A stretch of 64,000 nucleotides of DNA from Longimicrobium sp. (GCA_036387335.1 DASVTZ010000026.1:1-64000); one strand, 5' to 3'. Positions 21,284 to 31,160 are shown, numbered from the stretch's first letter. Made by a program: numbers and translations. The notes: generated from the letters alone by a model not told the origin.

Positions 21284-21744
21284 ACGCGAGACTCCTCGAG
21301 GGCGGCGATGCGCTCGAACGCACGCCGGAACACCTCTTCTCCGTCCAACAGGTCCCCTCGCTCGACATCATCCAACCCAAGCTGGATTTCCCGCCGAAGC
21401 TCTTCGATCTCCTCCCGGCGCGCCTCCTCCCGCTGCAGCCGGTGAAGTCCTTCCTCCACGAGCTCGCCCGGGCTCGTGGATCGCCCCTCCTGGTCACGCT
21501 GCGCCGCAATCGAGCGGAGCACCTCCTCGAAAACCATTTCGCCATCGACCCCCTCGCCCCGGTCGAGCTGTTCGATGCCCGCCTGAACGTCGGTGCGCAA
21601 CGCCTCCAGCTTCGTGCGGCGCTCCTCTTCGCGCTGGAGCAGCAACAGCCCCGCACGGATCGCCTCGTCCGTGCTGCTGAACTGCCCCGTTCCCACCCGC
21701 TCCTGTACCCAGCGGTCCAGCTCTGGCGGCAGCATCCCGTTCAT
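21280..21744 (-). CDS. ParD-like antitoxin with tandemly duplicated body
   Basis: Residues 4-80 are a full ParD: a ribbon-helix-helix opening (LPPELDRWVQERVGTGQFSS) and the toxin-binding tail (GIEQLDRGEGVDGEMVFEEV). Residues about 88-150 repeat the helix and tail (SPGELVEEGLHRLQREEARR, then LGLDDVERGDLLDGEEVFRR) but lack the first DNA-binding strand. The protein is 154 residues, nearly double the usual 80-90. It is first in the operon, overlapping the toxin by four bases; autorepression through the RHH domain is expected from the family. Confidence 0.85.
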   Translation of the reverse strand: MNGMLPPELDRWVQERVGTGQFSSTDEAIRAGLLLLQREEERRTKLEALRTDVQAGIEQLDRGEGVDGEMVFEEVLRSIAAQRDQEGRSTSPGELVEEGLHRLQREEARREEIEELRREIQLGLDDVERGDLLDGEEVFRRAFERIAALEESRV

Positions 21745-21941
21745 TCATCCTCGCTCGTCCGGGTGATGACGGAGGATCGCTGACCGGCCTGTGCCGTGTC
21801 AATCTCCCCTTTCAACACCGCCAGCGGTCGCACACGAGTGGCCGGAGCGCGGCGCGTGGGTGGCGCGCGCATCACGCCTGCGCACGGACCGGTTTCGTGC
21901 GGCGGGTTGCGGGCCGTTTCCGGCGCGGTTAGCGTCGGTTC

Positions 21942-22904
21942 ATGGCGAGGAACACTGGGGCGGCGGATGCGCTGGTGATTGGCGCGGGGGTGATCGGGCT
22001 GTCGGCGGCGATCCGGCTGCAGGAGGTCGGGATGCGGGTGCGCGTGTGGACCGCGGCGCCGCCGGGGGAGACCACGTCGGCGGTGGCGGCGGCGCTCTGG
22101 TATCCGTACCGCGCCTACCCGGCCGAGCGGGTCGCGGTGTGGGGGCAGCGAACCTTCGAGGAGCTCGCGCGGCTGGCGGACGTTCCGGGGACCGGCGTTC
22201 GCATGGTCCCCGGCGTGGAGCTGTGGAGGCGGTCCGTGCCCGATCCGGAGTGGGGCGGCGCCATTCCGGGGCTGCGCCGCATACCGCCCGCGGAGCTGCC
22301 CGCGGGGTACGTAGATGGGCACACCGTCACCGTGCCCGTGGCGCACATGGGCATCTACCTAGGCTACCTGGCGGACCGGTTCGCGGCGGGCGGCGGGCGC
22401 CTGGAGTTGCGGACGGTGCGCGTGCTGGGCCGCGCCGCGCAGTCCGCGCCGCTGGTGGTCAACTGCGCCGGGCTCGGCGCGCGCACGCTCGCCGGCGACG
22501 ACACCGTGGTGCCCGTTCGCGGGCAGATCGTGCGGGTGGAGAATCCCGGCGTGGAGCGCTTCTGGCTCGACGAGGAGCACCCGGACGGGCTGACGTACAT
22601 CGTGCCGCGCGGCGACGACTGCATCCTGGGCGGCACGGCGGAGGAGGGGGAGTGGAGCACCGCTCCGGACCCGGAAGTCGCGCGCGCCATCGTCCGCCGC
22701 TGCGCGGAGCTGGAGCCGCGGCTGGCGGAGGCGCGCATCCTGGAGCACCGCGTCGGGCTGCGGCCTGGGCGTCCCTCGGTGTGGCTGGATGCGGCGGAGC
22801 TTCCCGGAGGTGCGCGCATCATCCACTGCTACGGCCACGGCGGCGCGGGCATGACGCTGTCTTGGGGGTGCGCGGACGAGGTGGCGGAGATTGCTACGAA
22901 ATGA
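21942..22904 (+). CDS. D-amino-acid oxidase family FAD oxidoreductase
   Basis: The N-terminal dinucleotide site ALVIGAGVIGLSAAIRL (G-x-G-x-x-G) binds FAD; VAAALWYPYRAYP, LVVNCAGLGARTL and VRGQIVRV are conserved DAAO blocks, and VGLRPGRPSVWLD carries the substrate-carboxylate Arg, followed by HCYGHGGAGMTLSWG. Length 320 is slightly short for the family but complete. The enzyme oxidatively deaminates D-amino acids to 2-oxo acids with release of H2O2. It is a single gene, divergent from the ParD/ParE module; ATG 21942 fits the family's N-terminus. Confidence 0.9.
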   Translation: MARNTGAADALVIGAGVIGLSAAIRLQEVGMRVRVWTAAPPGETTSAVAAALWYPYRAYPAERVAVWGQRTFEELARLADVPGTGVRMVPGVELWRRSVPDPEWGGAIPGLRRIPPAELPAGYVDGHTVTVPVAHMGIYLGYLADRFAAGGGRLELRTVRVLGRAAQSAPLVVNCAGLGARTLAGDDTVVPVRGQIVRVENPGVERFWLDEEHPDGLTYIVPRGDDCILGGTAEEGEWSTAPDPEVARAIVRRCAELEPRLAEARILEHRVGLRPGRPSVWLDAAELPGGARIIHCYGHGGAGMTLSWGCADEVAEIATK

Positions 22905-22995
22905 GGGCTAAGTCCTGATGCTCAATGCTGATTCGCGAAGTCTGGTGCAGGCAACGGAGGCGGGTCAGTAATGGCACGAACCTGCGTGGGCTACG

Positions 22996-23502
22996 ATGAT
23001 CGTCGTGCAGCACATCGAGACCAGGTGGACCAAGCGGTCGCGGGGGATGCCGGGCGCCGCCGCGCGGAACGCCGTCCCGCGTGTAATGCCGCTGCCCGCG
23101 TTTCCGGAGGAGGCACTCGGGATCTGCGTCCACAAGGTCGTGGCGGATGAGGAGCATGGCTACGATCTGCATCAGCGCATGGAGCTCATCGAGCCGGGCC
23201 CGGGCTTCATGAGGCACTGGTCTCTGCGGTTCGTGATCGCGGAAACAGCCGTGCTCGTGGAGTTCAGGTACAGCACGGGGGAACACGGGCTGCCACGACG
23301 CAGGGAGGGTCGCCACCCCCTGTTCCGGCTCGCACCGGGCGACGTGGGGACGCTGCACATCAATGGGCGGTTCAGCTACACCTCGGGACAGTTCTACAAG
23401 CAGCACTTCGTGAACGTCGCCAGCGTGGAGAGCGCTACGCACGATCTCTTCATGCGAGCAACGGCGAATCACTTCGTGGACATGACGGCCGACCTTTTCT
23501 AG
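22996..23502 (+). CDS. hypothetical protein
   Basis: The 168-residue product is soluble with a beta-rich centre (MRHWSLRFVIAETAVLVEFR; VGTLHINGRFSYTSGQFYKQ) and no signal peptide. I do not recognise the family. It is followed after six bases by another small gene, so the two probably share a transcript. The start at 22996 is the first ATG and has no strong ribosome site; later starts are possible. Confidence 0.55.
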   Translation: MIVVQHIETRWTKRSRGMPGAAARNAVPRVMPLPAFPEEALGICVHKVVADEEHGYDLHQRMELIEPGPGFMRHWSLRFVIAETAVLVEFRYSTGEHGLPRRREGRHPLFRLAPGDVGTLHINGRFSYTSGQFYKQHFVNVASVESATHDLFMRATANHFVDMTADLF

Positions 23503-23508
23503 AGGATC

Positions 23509-23760
23509 ATGACGGAACCCTGGCACCCCGGCGAAACGCCGGAAGAGCAGGCTGCACGCCGTGAAGCGTACCAGCGGCTGGTGGATGGCGCGCAGCGTAT
23601 CGGCGTGCCGCTCCAGCACCTGCGCGATGGGCTGCGGCAGGTGGCGCACAACGAGGCGGAGACGCGCCGCTTCCTCGCGGAGGACGTGTACGGCGTCCCC
23701 GACGAGCTGCTGGACGACATGGTCCGCATCCGCTTCGCGGAGTTGGACGAGGGCGGCTGA
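23509..23760 (+). CDS. small hypothetical helical protein
   Basis: An 83-residue, acidic, almost wholly helical product (ETPEEQAARREAYQRLVDGA; NEAETRRFLAEDVYGVPDEL). It starts six bases after the stop of the 22996 gene, indicating coupling. No family is recognised. Confidence 0.55.
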   Translation: MTEPWHPGETPEEQAARREAYQRLVDGAQRIGVPLQHLRDGLRQVAHNEAETRRFLAEDVYGVPDELLDDMVRIRFAELDEGG

Positions 23761-23934
23761 GGAGGGGCCGCGTTCCGGCGGTGGGACGGCGAATCCCACA
23801 AACGGACACCCGCGCCCGCGCTCCGCGTGGTGCAAACGAATGCGAGACAACGCCTTAGGGTGCGCGCAGGCGCGGAACGGAGGATGCCTTGCACGGGGCG
23901 TCGCCTTACGCACGCCTCTCCCCTGAACCAGCGC

Positions 23935-26421
23935 ATGTCAAAGAACCGCATCTCCTGGCTGGACGTGAAGCTCGGCGCCCGCATGCTCGTCAAGCACCCC
24001 GGCCTCACGGTGGTGGGCGGGCTGGCGATCGCCGTGGCCGTGGCGGTGTCCACCTCCATGTTCACCTTCATCCACTCGTCGGTCTTCCCGGTGCTGCCGC
24101 TCCCGGAGGGCGACCGGATCGTCGCGCTGGAGAACTGGGACGTCAAGGAGAACAACGAGGAGCGGCGAGCGCTGCGCGACCTGGCAGTGTGGCGCACCGA
24201 ACTGAAGTCAGTGCGCGACGTGGCGGCGTTCCGCGACCTCACGCGCAACCTGATCGGTCCGGGCGGGCCGCCGGAGCCGGTGAAGGTGGCGGAGATGACG
24301 GCCTCCGGCTTCAGCGTGGCGCGCGTTCCGCCGCTGCTGGGGCGCTACCTCGTCGCCGCGGACGAGCTTGCCAGCGCGCCGCCCGTGGTGGTGATCGGGC
24401 ACGACGTGTGGCAGGAGCGGTTCGCGGGGGACCCGGGGGTGATCGGCCGCAGCATCCGGCTGGGGAGCTCGGTCCACACGGTGGTGGGGGTGATGCCGGA
24501 GCGCTTCGGCTTTCCCGTAAGCCACAACATCTGGGTCCCGCTGCGGCTGGATCCGGCGCTGTTCGAGCCCAAGTCGGGGCCGGAGATCTACATCTTCGGC
24601 CGGCTGGCGCCCGGCGCCACACGCGAGCAGGCGCAGGCGGAGCTCACCACCCTGGGCAAGCGCGCGGCGGCCGCATCGCCGGCCACGCACGCGCAGCTGG
24701 AGCCGCGAGTGCTGAAGTACACGGAGCCGATCCTCGACATCCAGGGGATGTCGGTCTGGGAGGTGATCCCCATGCAGCTGGCGGTGACGCTGCTCCTGGT
24801 GATCGTGGCCGCCAACGTCTCCATCCTCGTGTACGCGCGAACGGCGTCGCGGCACGGCGAGCTGGCGGTGCGGAGCGCGCTGGGGGCGAGCCGCGCCCGC
24901 ATCGTCACGCAGCTCTTCGCCGAGATGCTGCTGCTGGCGGGTGGCGCCTCGCTGGTGGGGCTGGCGCTCTCGCAGGTCGGGCTGCGCCTGGTCGATCGCC
25001 TGATGTACAACGACCTCGGCACCGGCACTCCGTTCTGGACGGACTACACCGTCTCGCCTCTGACCGTGGCGTGGGTGGTGCTGCTCGCGATCTTTACGGC
25101 GGCGGTGGCGGGTGTGGTGCCGGCGCTTACGGCCACGGGGCGGCGGCTGCAGGACAGCCTGCGGCGGGTGAGCGGCGGATCGCAGGGCGGGATGGGCCGG
25201 GTGTGGACGACCATGGTGGTGATGCAGGTCGCCATCGCGGTGGCGGGGCTGCCGCTCGCGGTGGCGATGGGGTGGAAGGTGGTGAGCTCCGTCGGCACGC
25301 GCCCGGCGTACGATGGCGCGCGGTACATCGCCGCGCCCGTGGCGATGGACGCTGAGCTCCCCGCCGGCGCCGACCCGCAGGAGCACGCCCGCGCGTTGCG
25401 CACCCGCTTCGGCGCGCTTCGGCCCGAGCTGGCGCGGCGGCTGGAGGCGGAGCCGGGCGTGTCCGAGGTGGTGTTCTCCACCAACCGCCCTAGCAGTGAG
25501 GGGCCGCGCCGCGTGGAGATCGAGGGCGTCCCCGCTCCCGCGGCCGCAAAGGGGCACGAGGCCGGGGTGAACCGCGTGGAGCCGCACTTCTTCCGCGCGT
25601 TCGGGGCGCCGGTGCTGGCGGGGCGCGCGTTCACGGCGGCGGACCTGGACACCACCGCCAACACGGTGGTGGTGAACCGCGCCTTCGTGCGCGACCTGCT
25701 GGGGGGCGGCAACGCGATCGGCCGGCGCGTGCGCTACGCGGACGTGGGAGAGCGCGGACGGGAGCCGCATCCCAATCCGTGGCTGGAGATCGTGGGGGTG
25801 GTGGGGAACCTGGAATCCAACGAGATGGACGAGGAGCACGTCTCCGCCCGCCTGTACCAGCCGCTCCGCGCGGATGGTTCCGCGGGCGCCCTGCTCACTC
25901 TGCACGTGCCGCGCGGCGCTCCGGCCAACTTCACGGCCCGGCTGCGCGAGATCGCGGCCGGGGTGGACCCGACGCTGCGCGTGGGCGAGGTGCGCACCCT
26001 GTCTTCGATGAACGAGCAGGAGGTGCAGGTCGTCCAGCTGGTGGGGCTGGGGCTCGGCCTGGTGATGCTGAGCGTGCTCCTGCTTTCCGCGGCGGGGATC
26101 TACGCGATGATGTCGTTCACCGTGACCCAGCGCCGCAAGGAGATCGGCATCCGCTCCGCGCTCGGGGCGCAGCCGCGGCGGCTGCTGGCGGGGCTGTTCA
26201 GGCGCGCGGCGTGGCAACTCGCGCTGGGGGTGGGTGTCGGCGTGGGGATCGCGTTCCTCCTGGACCTCGCCTCGGATGGGGAAATGATGGGGGTGCGGGG
26301 CGCGGTGGCGGTGCCCGCGGTCGCGGTGGTCATGCTGGTGGTGGGGCTTTTGGCCACCTTTGGTCCGGCGCGGCGGGGGCTGCGCATCGAGCCGAGCGAG
26401 GCGTTGCGGGCGGAGGGGTGA
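23935..26421 (+). CDS. ABC transporter permease, ADOP/FtsX-MacB family
   Basis: The 828-residue product has the layout of ADOP permeases: an N-terminal membrane helix after WLDVKLGARMLVKHPGLTVV, a MacB-like periplasmic domain (to about residue 270), three FtsX helices (about 275-420), a second periplasmic domain, and a final FtsX block ending with RRKEIGIRSALGAQPRRLLA and a conserved LRIEPSEALRAEG tail. Such permeases normally pair with a MacB-type ATPase to move proteins or act in envelope processes; no ATPase gene is adjacent. The frame opens at 23827, but ATG 23935 matches the family start. Confidence 0.9.
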   Translation: MSKNRISWLDVKLGARMLVKHPGLTVVGGLAIAVAVAVSTSMFTFIHSSVFPVLPLPEGDRIVALENWDVKENNEERRALRDLAVWRTELKSVRDVAAFRDLTRNLIGPGGPPEPVKVAEMTASGFSVARVPPLLGRYLVAADELASAPPVVVIGHDVWQERFAGDPGVIGRSIRLGSSVHTVVGVMPERFGFPVSHNIWVPLRLDPALFEPKSGPEIYIFGRLAPGATREQAQAELTTLGKRAAAASPATHAQLEPRVLKYTEPILDIQGMSVWEVIPMQLAVTLLLVIVAANVSILVYARTASRHGELAVRSALGASRARIVTQLFAEMLLLAGGASLVGLALSQVGLRLVDRLMYNDLGTGTPFWTDYTVSPLTVAWVVLLAIFTAAVAGVVPALTATGRRLQDSLRRVSGGSQGGMGRVWTTMVVMQVAIAVAGLPLAVAMGWKVVSSVGTRPAYDGARYIAAPVAMDAELPAGADPQEHARALRTRFGALRPELARRLEAEPGVSEVVFSTNRPSSEGPRRVEIEGVPAPAAAKGHEAGVNRVEPHFFRAFGAPVLAGRAFTAADLDTTANTVVVNRAFVRDLLGGGNAIGRRVRYADVGERGREPHPNPWLEIVGVVGNLESNEMDEEHVSARLYQPLRADGSAGALLTLHVPRGAPANFTARLREIAAGVDPTLRVGEVRTLSSMNEQEVQVVQLVGLGLGLVMLSVLLLSAAGIYAMMSFTVTQRRKEIGIRSALGAQPRRLLAGLFRRAAWQLALGVGVGVGIAFLLDLASDGEMMGVRGAVAVPAVAVVMLVVGLLATFGPARRGLRIEPSEALRAEG

Positions 26422-26467
26422 GGCGCGGGGGTCGGTGCGTGTCGCGGGCGCCGGGGGACGCGCGGTA

Positions 26468-26540
26468 GATCCTTCGCTTCGCGCCAGAGGTTGGAGGCGG
26501 GGCGAGGACGGTGAGGCGCGTCGCTCAGGATGACAGGGAC
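26468..26540. repeat. interspersed repeat (gatccttcgcttcgcg...gctcaggatgacaggg type)
   Basis: The segment agatccttcgcttcgcgcc...tcgctcaggatgacaggg is a widely dispersed intergenic sequence in many high-GC genomes; only one copy is in this window, so repeat status rests on recall rather than internal comparison. Confidence 0.4.
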
Positions 26541-26558
26541 CGGGGCTCCGTGCCGCGC

Positions 26559-26588
26559 TTGACACCCGCCTGCCCTTCCGGGTACCCT
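26559..26588 (+). promoter_or_regulatory. sigma70-type promoter of the malic enzyme gene
   Basis: TTGACA (26559-26564), 18-base spacer, TACCCT (26583-26588). The predicted start near 26595 is 36 bases before the ATG. Confidence 0.6.
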
Positions 26589-26630
26589 GTCCGGCTCGCG
26601 AAAAGGAGCCCGGAAGCAGGCGGAGCAACG

Positions 26631-28901
26631 ATGTCGGATCGCAGACAGGACGCGCTGGACTACCACAGCAGCGGGCGCCGCGGCAAGATCGCGGTGGTGC
26701 CCACGAAGCCGGCGAGCACGCAGCGCGACCTCTCGCTGGCCTACTCGCCCGGGGTGGCGGAGCCGTGCCGCGAGATCGCGCGCGATCCCGAGGACGTCTT
26801 CAAGTACACGGCGCGCGGCAACCTTGTGGCGGTCGTGTCCAACGGCACGGCGGTACTGGGGCTGGGCAACATCGGGCCGCTTGCCGCCAAGCCGGTGATG
26901 GAGGGGAAGGGAGTCCTCTTCAAGCGCTTCGCCGACATCGACGTCTTCGACCTGGAGGTCGCGTCGGAGAACGCGGACGACGTGATCCGCTTCTGCGAGC
27001 TGCTGGAGCCCACCGTCGGCGGGATCAACCTGGAGGACATCGGCGCGCCGGAGTGCTTCTACATCGAGGAAGAGCTGAAGCGCCGCCTGGACATCCCCGT
27101 CTTCCACGACGACCAGCACGGGACGGCCGTCATCAGCGGCGCCGCCCTCCTCAACGCGCTGGACGTGGTGGGGAAGAAGATCGAGGAGATCCGCGTCGTC
27201 TTCTCCGGCGCGGGCGCGGCGGCGATCGCCACGGCGGAGCACTACGTGACGCTCGGGGTGCGGCGCGGCAACATCCTGATGACGGACAGCAAGGGCGTCA
27301 TCCGCACCGATCGCGATCCATCGCGGCTGGACCCGTACAAGGCCCGCTTCGCCCGCGACACCGACGCGCACACCCTGGCCGACGCCATGGCGGGCGCGGA
27401 CGTCTTCGTGGGCCTCTCCATCGCCGGGGCGGTGACGCCGGAGATGGTCGCGTCCATGGCCGAGCGCCCCATCGTCTTCGCGCTCGCCAACCCGGACCCC
27501 GAGATCCTCCCCGAGGCGGTGCACGCCGTCCGGCCCGACGCCATCATGGCCACGGGGCGCACCGACTATCCCAACCAGATCAACAACGTCCTGGGCTTCC
27601 CCTTCATCTTTCGGGGGGCGCTGGACGTGCGCGCGCGCGCCATCAACGACGAGATGAAGATGGCCGCCACCCGCGCCCTCGCCGAGCTGGCGCGGATGGA
27701 CGTCCCGGAGTCGGTGGAGCGGGCGTACGGCGGCACGCGATTCCGCTTCGGCCCGGACTACCTGATCCCCACCCCGTTCGACCCGCGCATCATGCTGTGG
27801 GTGGCCCCCGCCGTGGCGAAGGCCGCCATGGACACGGGCGTGGCGCGCATCACGCTCGACCTGGCCGAGTACCGCCAGCAGCTCGAGGGGCGCCTCGGCC
27901 GCGGGCGCGAGGTGATGCGCGACATCATGAACCGCGCGCGCCGCGACCCGCGCCGCATCGTCTTTCCCGAGGGCGAGCACGAGCGCGTGATCCGCGCCGC
28001 CGCGCTGGTGGTGGGCGAAGGAATCGCGGAGCCGATCCTCCTGGGCCGCCCCGAGCGCATCGCGCGCACGGCCGAGGCGCTGGGCGCGTCGCTGGACGGC
28101 GTGCGCATCGTCGACCGCCTTGCCGACGACGCGCAGCTGGAGCGCTACGCCCAGCTCCTCTACGCCCGCCGCTGGCGCAAGGGGATGACGCTGGCCGACG
28201 CACAGGCCGAGGTGCGCCGCGCCGTCCCCTTCGGCTGCATGATGGTGAACGAGGGCGAGGCGGACGGCCTGGTGGCGGGCGAGGACATGTACTACCCGGA
28301 GACGATCCGCCCCGCGCTGCAGGTGGTGGGCACGGCGCCGGGGGTGTCGCACGTGGCGGGGCTGTACATGATGATCATGGAGAACGACCTGATGTTCTTC
28401 GCCGACACCACGGTCAACATCGATCCCGACGCGGAGACGCTGGCCGAGATCGCCACCCTGTCCGCGGCGTTCGTGCGGCGGCTGGGGCTGGTGCCGCGGG
28501 TGGCGATGCTCTCCTTCTCCAACTTCGGCTCCTCGCGCTCCCCGCAGGCCAGCCGCGTGCGCCGCGCCGCCGACCTGGTGAAGGCGCGCGAGCCCGGCCT
28601 GGAGATCGACGGCGAGATGCAGGTGGAGGCCGCCGTGGACCCCGAGCTGCGCCGCTCCGTGTACCCGCACAGCACGCTCACGGGTGCCCCCAACGTCCTG
28701 ATCTTCCCCAACCTGGACGCCGCCAACATCGCCTACAAGCTGATGATGAAGCTCGGCAAGGTGGAGGCGTTCGGCCCCATCCTGCTCGGCATGGCGCACC
28801 CCATCCACGTCCTCCAGCGCCGCAGCGAGGCCGTGGAGATCGCGAACCTCACCGCGCTGGCGGTGGTGGACGCGCAGGAGCGGGGGGAGCGGCAGGGGTG
28901 A
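26631..28901 (+). CDS. maeB: NADP-dependent malic enzyme with C-terminal phosphotransacetylase-like domain
   Basis: Residues 1-430 are a malic enzyme: the malate site ([17 protein letters not shown]), the metal-binding acidic block ([20 protein letters not shown]) and the dinucleotide fold ([18 protein letters not shown]). Residues about 440-756 form the phosphate acetyl/butyryltransferase-like domain ([20 protein letters not shown]), typical of the large MaeB form and thought to be regulatory. It converts malate to pyruvate and CO2 with reduction of NADP. The length of 756 residues is normal. Its stop overlaps the GTG of the next gene (GTGA). Confidence 0.95.
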   Translation: MSDRRQDALDYHSSGRRGKIAVVPTKPASTQRDLSLAYSPGVAEPCREIARDPEDVFKYTARGNLVAVVSNGTAVLGLGNIGPLAAKPVMEGKGVLFKRFADIDVFDLEVASENADDVIRFCELLEPTVGGINLEDIGAPECFYIEEELKRRLDIPVFHDDQHGTAVISGAALLNALDVVGKKIEEIRVVFSGAGAAAIATAEHYVTLGVRRGNILMTDSKGVIRTDRDPSRLDPYKARFARDTDAHTLADAMAGADVFVGLSIAGAVTPEMVASMAERPIVFALANPDPEILPEAVHAVRPDAIMATGRTDYPNQINNVLGFPFIFRGALDVRARAINDEMKMAATRALAELARMDVPESVERAYGGTRFRFGPDYLIPTPFDPRIMLWVAPAVAKAAMDTGVARITLDLAEYRQQLEGRLGRGREVMRDIMNRARRDPRRIVFPEGEHERVIRAAALVVGEGIAEPILLGRPERIARTAEALGASLDGVRIVDRLADDAQLERYAQLLYARRWRKGMTLADAQAEVRRAVPFGCMMVNEGEADGLVAGEDMYYPETIRPALQVVGTAPGVSHVAGLYMMIMENDLMFFADTTVNIDPDAETLAEIATLSAAFVRRLGLVPRVAMLSFSNFGSSRSPQASRVRRAADLVKAREPGLEIDGEMQVEAAVDPELRRSVYPHSTLTGAPNVLIFPNLDAANIAYKLMMKLGKVEAFGPILLGMAHPIHVLQRRSEAVEIANLTALAVVDAQERGERQG

Positions 28902-29425
28902 GGGAAGCCTTGCAACGTGTGGCGCTGACGATCACCGCCCTGTGCGGCCTCCTTGCAGGTGGCTGCATAGACGCTCTATCCACGCGCCGTTCTCCGCCTG
29001 ACCCTCCTGCTCCAGCCACGGCCGCCCTGCTCGATCCCGCGGCCATCTCACTGAACTTGCAGATCCCCTCCACCGTCAAGCCAGGCGAAGCGGTTCCACT
29101 GCTCCTGGTCGCTCGGAACGATTCCAGCCAGGCGGTCTACCTGGGAACCGGGGACAGCACGACCACTTTCGACATCCGGATTGTAGACCGCTCTGGGAAG
29201 ACCGTGTGGAGGCGGATGCATGACCGAGAAGCTCTCGCATCTTTGCATGAGCACACCCTTGCGCCTGGTCAGGATTTGCGCTTCGCGGATACCTGGGACC
29301 AGCGCTCGAACGAAGGGGCGCGGGTGCCTGCGGGGATTTACAGCGTGCAGGGTCTCCTCGACGCACAGGGAGAGGCAGATCTGAAGACGACTCCCAAGCG
29401 GTTGGAGATTTCGCCGCAACCGTAG
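28898..29425 (+). CDS. BsuPI-domain lipoprotein
   Basis: The start is GTG 28898, overlapping the malic enzyme stop by four bases. VALTITALCGLLAGGC gives a lipoprotein signal with Cys near residue 23. After a Pro-rich linker, residues about 55-160 match the BsuPI (intracellular proteinase inhibitor) beta-sandwich: LVARNDSSQAVYLGTGDSTT, FDIRIVDRSGKTVWR and the APGQDLRFADTWDQ strand. The B. subtilis member inhibits a serine protease; here the domain is exported, so the target is unknown. Coupled translation with maeB may be incidental. Confidence 0.75.
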   Translation: MREALQRVALTITALCGLLAGGCIDALSTRRSPPDPPAPATAALLDPAAISLNLQIPSTVKPGEAVPLLLVARNDSSQAVYLGTGDSTTTFDIRIVDRSGKTVWRRMHDREALASLHEHTLAPGQDLRFADTWDQRSNEGARVPAGIYSVQGLLDAQGEADLKTTPKRLEISPQP

Positions 29426-29462
29426 CTGTGGAGGTGAGTCGGTCGGGGCGCTTGAGCACCAG

Positions 29463-29651
29463 CTAAATGCAGTTGAGGCTGCGAGCCGGAGTGGAGGTGT
29501 CCGGCCCCAGCGCCTCCTCCAGCGCGGAGCGCAAATTCTCAAGTAACTCCTGTCGAGTTCCTGCCTGAGAATTTACGCCGGGCACCTCTTCGATCCAGCC
29601 GATCCACCAACGGTCTCGCTGCTGGATGACCGCGTTGTAGTTCGGTTCCAT
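29463..29651 (-). CDS. HicB-family protein without a HicA partner
   Basis: The 62-residue product MEPNYNAVIQQRDRWWIGWI...ELLENLRSALEEAL has the HicB partial RNase-H fold: strand, W-x-x-x-x-x-E-x-P-G-V-N-S-Q-A-x-T, then the helix. The usual neighbouring HicA (double-stranded RNA-binding toxin) is absent on both sides, and there is no C-terminal DNA-binding domain. It therefore looks like a solitary HicB. ATG 29651 is chosen by similarity to the family; the ribosome site is weak. Confidence 0.65.
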   Translation of the reverse strand: MEPNYNAVIQQRDRWWIGWIEEVPGVNSQAGTRQELLENLRSALEEALGPDTSTPARSLNCI

Positions 29652-29942
29652 GCAACTCGTCGCGGCCGGGCGTTGGGTCGTGAGTTCGAACGTTCCGAGG
29701 TACACGTTAGCGAGCCGTACCCGGAAGAGAAAGTCGTAATTGGATGAGCAGGCGAAACCAGCCAGCGTCCGTACGGCGCGGTTCAGGCGGCGGCCGACAT
29801 AGCCTGTTCTCCGCGCGTTCAGGGGCGTGATCCGGGCACTTGGGTGGGCGTCCTCGCATGTTTGCTTGCGGCGAGGACGGATGGGGCACACACTGCGGCG
29901 CGTCCGCAAGATTCTTCACGTTCCCCTCAAGCAAGGGGCCCC

Positions 29943-31001
29943 ATGATCGACACACACCTGCCTGCGCGCGTATCCGCCGGCGTGCTCCGTCGCTCCATCT
30001 ACATGGCCTTCTTCTTCCTCCTGCTCGCGCTCCCGTCCGCCGCGGCGGGGCAGCCCACGACGCGGGGGCGGGCGCAGGCCGCGCCGCCGGCCGGCGATCC
30101 TTGCGCGGTGCTGAACTCGGGCGGAACGGTGTTCGACACGCGGGAGTGCGCCGAGCTGGCCGCCACCGGGATGCTGGTGCGGCCGGCTGCATGGACGATC
30201 CTGGCCGGGAGGAGCTACCTCTGGAAGGTCGTCACCGGCGTGGCTACCGGCACGGATACGTCGGGCCGCACCGGCGTGGCGGGAGCACGCGTGGGGACCA
30301 CCGGGACGTATTCGGACGGCGCGGGGTTGAAGGACCTCACCGCGCGCGGCGGCATGCCGGTGGCGCTGGTGCGGGCGAGCGACCGCGCCGTGCTGGCGCG
30401 CGCCGTGAGCGCGGCGGATGGGAGCTTCCGGCTCACGGTTCCCGCCGACGCCAGCGGGGAGCTGCGGCTGGTGGGATTCCCGTGGGTCGGCACGGCGCCG
30501 CCCGAGTACACGGTGGTGTGCAACGGCGCGGGGCAGTGCTTCGACTACTGCCCGCTTCCGTCCATGCCGGCCACGCTGGAGCCCATGTGCGTAGAGGACC
30601 CCGGGATCGGGCTCATGGCGGTGGGCGCGCCGGTGGGTCCCACGCAGGGCCCGGCCGGCGCCATCGCGGGGGAGTACGCCGTCACCATCGCCGCGGCGGA
30701 CCTTTCCGCCTCCACCCCGGGCGACGTACGGGGCATGGTTGTGGGGAGCTGGCGGCTTGTCTTCACGCCTCGGGCTGACGTCGTCGTGTCAGTGGGCGGC
30801 CGCGAAGTGGTGCGGTCGGGGATCGTGGTCCGCGGCGACACGATTCTGTTCCCCGCCACGGACAGCGGACCGTACGCCTGCCACCGGCCCGGCACCTACA
30901 CGTGGAGCAGAATGGGCCGGGAGCTGACGCTGACAAGGGTGTCGGACGAGTGCCCGGGGCGCGTCGCGGTGCTGACGACGCACCCCCTCGCCATGCGGTA
31001 G
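29943..31001 (+). CDS. secreted protein with carboxypeptidase regulatory-like domain
   Basis: The 352-residue product has a signal peptide (MAFFFLLLALPSAAAGQ near residue 21). Residues about 95-180 resemble a regulatory beta-sandwich (VTGVATGTDTSGRTGVAGAR; VLARAVSAADGSFRLTVPAD). Two further segments contain Cys pairs (CFDYC, PMC) and the C-terminal strand-rich domain ends TLTRVSDECPGRVAVLTTHP. Family unknown; a surface role is likely. A start at 30003 also works. A heptamer-repeat element lies 13 bases past the stop. Confidence 0.6.
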   Translation: MIDTHLPARVSAGVLRRSIYMAFFFLLLALPSAAAGQPTTRGRAQAAPPAGDPCAVLNSGGTVFDTRECAELAATGMLVRPAAWTILAGRSYLWKVVTGVATGTDTSGRTGVAGARVGTTGTYSDGAGLKDLTARGGMPVALVRASDRAVLARAVSAADGSFRLTVPADASGELRLVGFPWVGTAPPEYTVVCNGAGQCFDYCPLPSMPATLEPMCVEDPGIGLMAVGAPVGPTQGPAGAIAGEYAVTIAAADLSASTPGDVRGMVVGSWRLVFTPRADVVVSVGGREVVRSGIVVRGDTILFPATDSGPYACHRPGTYTWSRMGRELTLTRVSDECPGRVAVLTTHPLAMR

Positions 31002-31014
31002 CGTTGTCGCACGC

Positions 31015-31160
31015 AGCGACGCAGGGAGTAACAACAGAGTATAAAAGCCTCACCAGAGGCCAGAGAGGGCACTGAAAGCCACGGAGAAACCTTTTTGCGG
31101 TTCTCTCTGTGGCTCTGTGTCTCTGTGTGAGCCATGCAGTTGCAGTTCTCCAGCCGCGCC
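31015..31160. repeat. inverted repeat element, CTCTGTGT family
   Basis: The left arm carries acaacagag, cagagaggg and ccacggaga; the right arm is ttctctctgtggctctgtgt ctctgtgtgagccatgcag. The arms are complementary and share sequence with the element at 42536-42712 (common end tctctgtgtgagccatgcagtt). It starts 13 bases after the 29943 gene. Confidence 0.85.

Noticed and set aside
23827-23934. 36-codon N-terminal extension of the ADOP permease
   Set aside because: Arg-rich, no ribosome site; family members begin a few residues before the first membrane helix, matching ATG 23935.
24208-26628. 806-codon minus-strand frame opposite the permease
   Set aside because: Antisense shadow, low-complexity His/Arg composition.
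26100-28808. 902-codon open frame on the minus strand opposite the permease and malic enzyme genes
   Set aside because: It is the antisense shadow of high-GC coding sequence; His/Arg/Ala-rich, no domain, and both plus-strand genes are intact and conserved.
29651-29909. Upstream extension of the HicB frame
   Set aside because: The extra 86 residues are basic and not like HicA or HicB; the HicB fold starts at the Met at 29651.
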